Below are positions 59,561-64,000 of a DNA stretch of 64,000 nucleotides, one piece after another. Positions within the stretch are counted from its first letter, which is position 1; each line of letters begins with the position of its first letter. The position numbers were made by a program, and so were the translations under genes. This DNA is from Mycobacterium sp. Aquia_213 (GTDB taxonomy: Bacteria; Actinomycetota; Actinomycetes; Mycobacteriales; Mycobacteriaceae): positions 4,898,001 through 4,962,000 of the forward strand of contig NZ_CP113116.1 of the NCBI RefSeq assembly GCF_026625985.1, read 5' to 3'. The notes beneath the pieces are model-generated. The model was not told the DNA's origin. It was given only the letters and a program-made list of their open reading frames with translations, and did not search any database.

Positions 59561-61283
59561 TGGTGCATTTCTCCTTAACAGTCGGAATCTCGTCAATGGC
59601 AATGGTTTCGGTCTTTGCCGCGGTGAGGAATGGGGCGAAGGGCGGGATCTCGTCGGCGGCACATTCGACGCTGACCACCGCCGGGCCGTCGATGTCGAGC
59701 GCCGTGCCCATCGCGGCGGCAAGTCCTCTTGCGTCGCCGACGTCGATCGACGTCAGGCTCGGGAACATGGCTGCCAGCCCGGCACCGAGCCGGCTGGGCT
59801 GAAATCGGTTGTAGCTGTATAAGTTGTCGTAGAACAGTTGCTCGCGGGTCACACACATGGCATGCGCGTTGTTGTTGAACAATACGAACGTCACCGGCAA
59901 CCGGTATTGCACCGCGGTGTGAACTTCCATGCCGTGCATGAAAAACGCTCCGTCGCCGGCGATCACCACGGTGCGCCCATTCGGCCGTCCGCTGTTGGCC
60001 CGCCCGAAAGCCATCCCGATGCCGGCCCCGAAGCTGTAGCCCATGCCACCCATGCCAAGTGCGACGGTGAATCTGCCACCGCGCCGGGCCGGCAGGTAAT
60101 GCACCGCGGACGCACCGGTATTGCCCGCGTCGACCACGATGTCGGCTCCGTCGGGCAGGACGCGGTCGAGCACCGCCATCGCGTCGCGGTAGCGCAGGCC
60201 CTCGCCAACCCACGACGGGGGCGTCAGTTCGGAGCGCGACACGACATCGGGCACCCGCACGCCCGTCGGACGCCCGCTGCCGGACAGGGCTTGGGTCAGC
60301 ATGCGCAGGGAGGTGCGCAGGTCGTCGGTGTGGACATGCGTGCACGGAACATAAGGCCGCGCAGAGCCGATCGAGACGGTACGCGCCATCGCCAGGGCGT
60401 CGTCGAGCCCGGTGCGGGCCGTGACCGACAGGCGGGTACCGACCACGAGGCACACGGCGCTGGCGGCCACCGCGTCGGCGACACCCGGGTGACCCATCAC
60501 GCCGGTTACCCCCAGCGCAGACGACGAGCCGAATCCCGGTGTGCCGGAAGCATCTTTGGCGTCGGGCACGGTGGCCACCCGGGCCCGCAACAATGCGCGC
60601 AGCTCCTCGAGCTCGGCGCGGGCGTTGTCGCGGGCGACCTGCTCGCCGGCAATAATCGTGATCGGTCCGTCGACGTTGCGCAGCACCGGAATGATCGGCT
60701 GCGGGTTTCCGATCGGCCGCGGGTCAGTACCGATGCCGCCCGTTCGGTCGGCGTAGACGAATGCCTGCTGAATATCCTTGGGCAGCAACAATACTGCCGG
60801 TCCGCCGGTGCGCGCCGCGGCGACGGCCCGCGACATTGCCGCACCGATGTCGGCCGGCCGCAGCACCCGCTCGCAGGACACCGACACCGCGGCGAAAACG
60901 GCCTCGGCGTTCAGCGATCCGTTGTTGCCGCTGGTGTCCTGAAAGCTGCCGCGCCCATCCATCGTCGTCGGGGCCTGACCGACCAGCGCCAGCACCGGAA
61001 CCCGGCTCGTCAGCGACTCCCCAAGGCCCGCTACCAGATTCAGCGCACCGCCGCCCGAAGTCGCGGCCACCACACCCAATCCGGCACCGCTACGGCTGTA
61101 TCCGTCGGCCATCGTGGCGGCGGAGAACTCGTGCTTGGCCAGGACGGCGGTGATGTCGGAGTGGAAATGTGCGGCGTCGTAAAGGTCTTCGATGTTGGCG
61201 CCGTCCACGCCGAAGATGTGGTCGACGCCGATTGACCTAAGGCATTCGACGACGTGGTCGACAACACGGTGCTTCCGAGGCAT
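59541..61283 (-). CDS. Thiamine-diphosphate-dependent enzyme (acetolactate synthase-like)
   Basis: A 580-residue ThDP enzyme with N-terminal PYR domain (catalytic Glu52 in LAKHEFSAATMADGY), central domain and C-terminal PP domain with GDGAFF to NNN motif (443-472). The family includes acetolactate synthases, decarboxylases and C-C ligases. The absence of an ilvN/ilvC neighbour and the presence of a ketosynthase-like protein and an aminotransferase suggest formation of an alpha-hydroxyketone or acyloin that is later aminated (inference). It is the first gene of the cluster, behind a sigma-L-type promoter. Confidence 0.88.
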   Translation of the reverse strand: MPRKHRVVDHVVECLRSIGVDHIFGVDGANIEDLYDAAHFHSDITAVLAKHEFSAATMADGYSRSGAGLGVVAATSGGGALNLVAGLGESLTSRVPVLALVGQAPTTMDGRGSFQDTSGNNGSLNAEAVFAAVSVSCERVLRPADIGAAMSRAVAAARTGGPAVLLLPKDIQQAFVYADRTGGIGTDPRPIGNPQPIIPVLRNVDGPITIIAGEQVARDNARAELEELRALLRARVATVPDAKDASGTPGFGSSSALGVTGVMGHPGVADAVAASAVCLVVGTRLSVTARTGLDDALAMARTVSIGSARPYVPCTHVHTDDLRTSLRMLTQALSGSGRPTGVRVPDVVSRSELTPPSWVGEGLRYRDAMAVLDRVLPDGADIVVDAGNTGASAVHYLPARRGGRFTVALGMGGMGYSFGAGIGMAFGRANSGRPNGRTVVIAGDGAFFMHGMEVHTAVQYRLPVTFVLFNNNAHAMCVTREQLFYDNLYSYNRFQPSRLGAGLAAMFPSLTSIDVGDARGLAAAMGTALDIDGPAVVSVECAADEIPPFAPFLTAAKTETIAIDEIPTVKEKCTNVAASA

Positions 61284-61319
61284 CTGCTCACCTAAGTTCG
61301 ATTGAGACGATGCCTAAGG

Positions 61320-61345
61320 CACGAGTCAGGTGAGCCGCCGGTTCA
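61320..61345 (-). promoter_or_regulatory. Sigma-L-type promoter of the four-gene cluster
   Basis: On the reverse strand TGAACC (61340-61345), a 16-base spacer, then CGTG (61320-61323). This matches the TGAACC-N16-CGT consensus reported for M. tuberculosis SigL (from memory). It lies 37 bases before the ThDP gene start and between that gene and rslA-sigL. Confidence 0.72.
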
Positions 61346-61351
61346 CCTGAC
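61325..61351 (-). repeat. 9-bp inverted repeat overlapping the promoter
   Basis: TCAGGTGA and TCACCTGA (61326-61333 and 61343-61350) plus one flanking G-C pair form a 9-base stem with a 9-base loop, just after the rslA stop. No T-run follows on the transcript. It may terminate rslA transcription or be an operator. It overlaps the -35 element of the sigma-L-type promoter. Confidence 0.65.
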
Positions 61352-61356
61352 GGGTT

Positions 61357-62127
61357 TTACAGCGAACGCTGCAACAAAACCTGGCCGCTATCGGCGGCGA
61401 CCACTTGCACGGCGGCGATCTGCTCGATCGGCGTCGAGATGCTCGCGGCGGGCGTCGCGGTGTGACCGGGTTCGGCGACCCACGTCGCCAGCCGAGTTTG
61501 GCTGCCGTCACGACCGACCACAACCATCGCCAACGTGTCATGGTGCGCATACGGCGGCGCCAGGCAGACGCACTTCAAGTTGATGGACGTCCCCCAGTGC
61601 TGGCTGGAAATCTGCACCGTCGACGCCAGCAGGTTGGTACCCACCTGCGCCATCTCCGACGACGCGGCCACCGGCTGGGTAGGTGTCGCCGACGGGGTAT
61701 GCCCCTGAATGCCGACGAACACGCCGACCGCCAAAACCGCGGCCGCGGCGGACGAGGCCACCCAGGTGATCGCCCGGGTGCGGCGCCGGCGCCAGGCGAC
61801 CTTCGCCAGCAACGACGGCAACAGCTCGGGCGAGGGCTCCGGGGTCACCGGTGGGATATCGCCGGACTCCGCGATCGCAGCGACTTCTTCACGATCGAGT
61901 TGCGATAGCAGGGCCGGCACGCCACTGAGCTCAGCAACGGCCTCCCGGCACGCCGCGCAGTGGACCATGTGCCCTTCGAATTCGCGGCGGTCGACAGACG
62001 ACAGCGAACCGAGCACGTATGCGGCATCCCACATCGCGTAGCGGTGATTGTCACCCATGATCAGACCAAAGACCTCGTTGTCGCCAGGCGGGCCTACACC
62101 TCGTGTCGGCGTCTTCATTTCATCCAT
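61357..62127 (-). CDS. rslA: Anti-sigma-L factor RslA
   Basis: A 256-residue membrane anti-sigma factor. The zinc-associated motif HxxxCxxC is present (H53, C57, C60 in GHMVHCAAC). One membrane helix is at about 118-141, followed by an external domain with CVCLAPPYAHHD. In M. tuberculosis oxidation releases zinc and frees SigL. It lies 58 bases downstream of sigL in the same direction. Confidence 0.94.
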   Translation of the reverse strand: MDEMKTPTRGVGPPGDNEVFGLIMGDNHRYAMWDAAYVLGSLSSVDRREFEGHMVHCAACREAVAELSGVPALLSQLDREEVAAIAESGDIPPVTPEPSPELLPSLLAKVAWRRRRTRAITWVASSAAAAVLAVGVFVGIQGHTPSATPTQPVAASSEMAQVGTNLLASTVQISSQHWGTSINLKCVCLAPPYAHHDTLAMVVVGRDGSQTRLATWVAEPGHTATPAASISTPIEQIAAVQVVAADSGQVLLQRSL

Positions 62128-62185
62128 CTCCTGTCACCCTTCAAGCATTCGGAGCCGATGACCACACGGATTGGTGGCTGGGCTG

Positions 62186-62719
62186 TCATCGAGTAACTCC
62201 GAGTTCCTGCAGAGTGAGCCGCAAAGCCCGCACGGCATAGTGTAGTCGCGACTTCACGGTTCCTTCGGCAATGTCAAGGTCTCCAGCAATCTGCGCGGTG
62301 GTCCATCCGCGGTAGTAAGACCGCTCGATGACGGCCCGGTGCTCCGCGGACAGTTGCGTCATCGCATCGGCGATCAGCAGCCGGTCCAGTGCCGCGTTGA
62401 CCTCGTCTGGGGTGGCCTGCTCCGGCGCTCCCTCTTCGTCGAGCGAGCCGACCACGTTGCGATAGCGAGCGCTGCGCCGATCGTCGATGATCATGTTCCG
62501 GGCAACGGTGAACAGCCAGGCCCGCGCCGAGCGCTCGGTGTCGCCGACGACCTCCGGGTGCTGCCATGCCCGGAGCAGCGTTTCCTGAACGACGTCCTCG
62601 GCGTGAGCGGCGTCACCGGTCAACCGCAGCGCATAGCGCCACAGGACGGCGGCGTGCTCGTCGTAGAGCGCCTTCATCAACGCAGCTTCTGCCGCCGCAG
62701 TACCAGCGCCACGAGCCAC
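62186..62719 (-). CDS. sigL: ECF sigma factor SigL
   Basis: A 177-residue ECF sigma factor, the exact length of the M. tuberculosis protein. Region 2 has EDVVQETLLRAWQHPEV and region 4 has YYRGWTTAQIAGDLDIAEGTVKSRLHYAVRALR. The GTG at 62719 has an AGGAGG seven bases upstream, so the ATG at 62752 is rejected. In M. tuberculosis SigL controls its own operon and envelope and polyketide genes. Confidence 0.95.
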   Translation of the reverse strand: MARGAGTAAAEAALMKALYDEHAAVLWRYALRLTGDAAHAEDVVQETLLRAWQHPEVVGDTERSARAWLFTVARNMIIDDRRSARYRNVVGSLDEEGAPEQATPDEVNAALDRLLIADAMTQLSAEHRAVIERSYYRGWTTAQIAGDLDIAEGTVKSRLHYAVRALRLTLQELGVTR

Positions 62720-62741
62720 TCGATCACCTCCTGCCCATTGA

Positions 62742-62767
62742 AACGAGTGCAACAGGCGTTTAGTTCG
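62742..62767 (-). promoter_or_regulatory. Probable sigma-L autoregulatory promoter
   Basis: On the reverse strand CGAACT (62762-62767), 16-base spacer, CGTT (62742-62745). It is a weaker form of TGAACC-N16-CGTG and sits directly upstream of the sigL start, in the gap after mapA. Confidence 0.55.
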
Positions 62768-62771
62768 AGAT

Positions 62772-63572
62772 TCAGCTCAGAGTGAGAATTCGGGGCCCGT
62801 CGTCGGTGACCGCCACGGTGTGCTCCCAGTGCGCCGCACGTGATCCGTCGGTGGTGGTGACCGTCCAGTCGTCGGCGAGTACCAGCGTTTTGCCTGTTCC
62901 GAGAGTCAGCATCGGCTCGATGGCCAGCACCGAACCGGGGGCCAGCAGCGGTCCGCGGCCCGGAGACCCTTCGTTGGGCAGGAACGGGTCCATGTGCATC
63001 TGTCGGCCGATGCCGTGTCCGCCGTAGCCCTCGACGATCCCGAACGCGCGGCGGTGGCGCGCCTCGGCGGCACGCGTACCCATTTCGATGGCATGCGCGA
63101 CGTCGGTCAACCGGTTGCCGGGGATCATTGCCGCGATTCCGGCTTCCAGCGACTCCCGCGTCGCCGCGGAGAGTGCTTCGTCGTTGGGATCGAGCGCCCC
63201 GACCCCGAACGTGATCGCGGCGTCGCCGTGCCACCCGTGCAACACCGCGCCACAGTCGATGGACACCAGGTCACCCGGGGCGAGGATTTCCGCCGCGGAG
63301 GGGATGCCGTGCACCACCCGGTCGTTGACCGACGCGCAGATCGACGCCGGATAGCCGTGATAGCCCAGGAACGACGGGATTGCGCCGGCCTCCCGGATCA
63401 CCGACTCGGCGATTTCGTCCAGACTCAGGGTGGACACCCCGGCGACCGCGGCGGCGTGCACCGCCTGCAGCGCGGTGGCAACCACGGCACCGGCCGCGGC
63501 CATCGCGTCGAGTTCGCCGGCGCTGCGCTGCGGCACTACCTTGCGACTGCGCAACCGCGCCAGCGGGCGCAT
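62772..63572 (-). CDS. mapA: Methionine aminopeptidase (type I)
   Basis: Removes N-terminal Met from nascent proteins. A 266-residue pita-bread enzyme. Metal-binding Asp/His/Glu residues lie in SIDCGAVLHGWHGDAAITFG (two Asp), GYGGHGIG (His) and the AIEPMLTLG Glu. The N-terminal extension seen in some actinobacterial MetAPs is short here. The gene lies 2 bases after adk and 52 bases before sigL. Confidence 0.95.
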   Translation of the reverse strand: MRPLARLRSRKVVPQRSAGELDAMAAAGAVVATALQAVHAAAVAGVSTLSLDEIAESVIREAGAIPSFLGYHGYPASICASVNDRVVHGIPSAAEILAPGDLVSIDCGAVLHGWHGDAAITFGVGALDPNDEALSAATRESLEAGIAAMIPGNRLTDVAHAIEMGTRAAEARHRRAFGIVEGYGGHGIGRQMHMDPFLPNEGSPGRGPLLAPGSVLAIEPMLTLGTGKTLVLADDWTVTTTDGSRAAHWEHTVAVTDDGPRILTLS

Positions 63573-63574
63573 CG

Positions 63575-64000
63575 TTACTTGCCCAGCGCTCGCAGCGCGC
63601 GGGCGAATACCTCGTCCAACGATCCGATGGCGTCGATCGTCTTCAGTTCGTCGCGGTAGTACTCCAGCAGCGGCGCGGTCTCGTCGTTGTAGACCTTGAA
63701 CCGGTTGATGATGACGTCCTCGGTGTCATCGGCGCGGCCGCGGCCCTTGAGCCGCTGCAACAGCTCGTCCTCCGACACCCGGAATTCCAGCACCGCGTCG
63801 ATATCGGTACCGCGGCGTCCGAGCATTTCGTGCAGCGCTTCGGCCTGCTCAATCGAGCGGGGATACCCGTCCAGGATGAAGCCGTCGGCCGCGTCCGGGT
63901 CGTCCAACCGGTCGTCGACGAGCTGGTTGGTCAGCTCGGAGGGCACCAGGTCGCCGGCATCCAGGTACCGCTTGGCCTCCAGCCCCAGCTTGGTGCCTTC
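63575..64000 (-). CDS. adk: Adenylate kinase (partial, N-terminus beyond window)
   Basis: The frame continues past the window edge, so only the C-terminal 141 residues are present. They include LDGYPRSIEQAEALHEMLG, DELLQRLKGRGRADDTEDVIINRFKVYNDETAPLLEYY and the helical end. The enzyme interconverts ATP+AMP and 2 ADP. With mapA it forms the usual secY-adk-map unit. Confidence 0.95.
   Translation of the reverse strand, partial: EGTKLGLEAKRYLDAGDLVPSELTNQLVDDRLDDPDAADGFILDGYPRSIEQAEALHEMLGRRGTDIDAVLEFRVSEDELLQRLKGRGRADDTEDVIINRFKVYNDETAPLLEYYRDELKTIDAIGSLDEVFARALRALGK

Overview
The window is a high-GC chromosomal segment of a Mycobacterium. Gene content and order match mycobacterial blocks I know from M. 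tuberculosis H37Rv: alr-gadB-nnr-glmS, glmM-rpsI-rplM, cutinases-truA-rplQ-rpoA-rpsD-rpsK-rpsM-rpmJ-infA, F420 oxidoreductase-rmlB-rmlC, mmsA-fadE9-mmsB, and rslA-sigL-mapA-adk. In H37Rv the infA/rmlBC block and the adk/mapA/sigL block lie far apart, but here they sit on one contiguous stretch, so this is not an M. tuberculosis-complex genome. The species cannot be fixed from the sequence alone. Comparisons with H37Rv gene order are from memory.

Layout. 1-19.5 kb: cell-wall and metabolite-repair genes (alr, gadB, nnr, glmS, glmM), a serine peptidase, a methyltransferase, a rhomboid-like protein, two tandem DUF4436 membrane proteins, a zeta-toxin/ParD-like module and rpsI-rplM. 19.6-26.2 kb: a foreign-looking island, AT-rich in its ATPase gene. 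It holds an orphan HigA antitoxin, an ATPase-TOPRIM defence-type protein, an HTH protein divergent from a pentapeptide-repeat membrane protein, and two tRNA 3'-half-like direct repeats. In H37Rv this interval holds ESX-4, which is absent here. 26.3-30.3 kb: three tandem secreted cutinases with apparently leaderless promoters, then an NCS1-type permease with a cysteine-rich tail. 30.3-35 kb: truA and the alpha ribosomal operon. 35.2-38.4 kb: a receiver/thioredoxin-reductase fusion followed by a cNMP-domain histidine kinase. 38.4-44.6 kb: two tandem F420 oxidoreductases, rmlBC and tandem acyltransferases with the remnant of a third copy. 44.5-47.5 kb: a coupled five-gene operon of sigma factor, membrane Rieske protein, cupredoxin, Tat-type phosphoesterase and small membrane protein. 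47.7-52.2 kb: a CDP-alcohol phosphatidyltransferase, then a TetR locus with two operator-like palindromes, an FAD oxidoreductase and a phthiodiolone-ketoreductase-like enzyme. 52.3-56.8 kb: valine catabolism genes and a MarR regulator. 56.8-61.3 kb: a four-gene cluster (ThDP enzyme, SRPBCC protein, ketosynthase-III-like protein, aminotransferase). 61.3-64 kb: rslA, sigL, mapA and 5'-truncated adk.

The strongest candidate for an undescribed system is the four-gene cluster. It looks like a small biosynthetic pathway and is preceded by TGAACC-N16-CGTG, which matches the sigma-L promoter consensus as I recall it. It lies directly beside rslA-sigL. A weaker form of the same motif precedes sigL itself. 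The second candidate is the sigma/Rieske/cupredoxin operon, in which the Rieske protein has the topology of a membrane anti-sigma factor with an external iron-sulfur domain. The third is the island that occupies the usual ESX-4 position.
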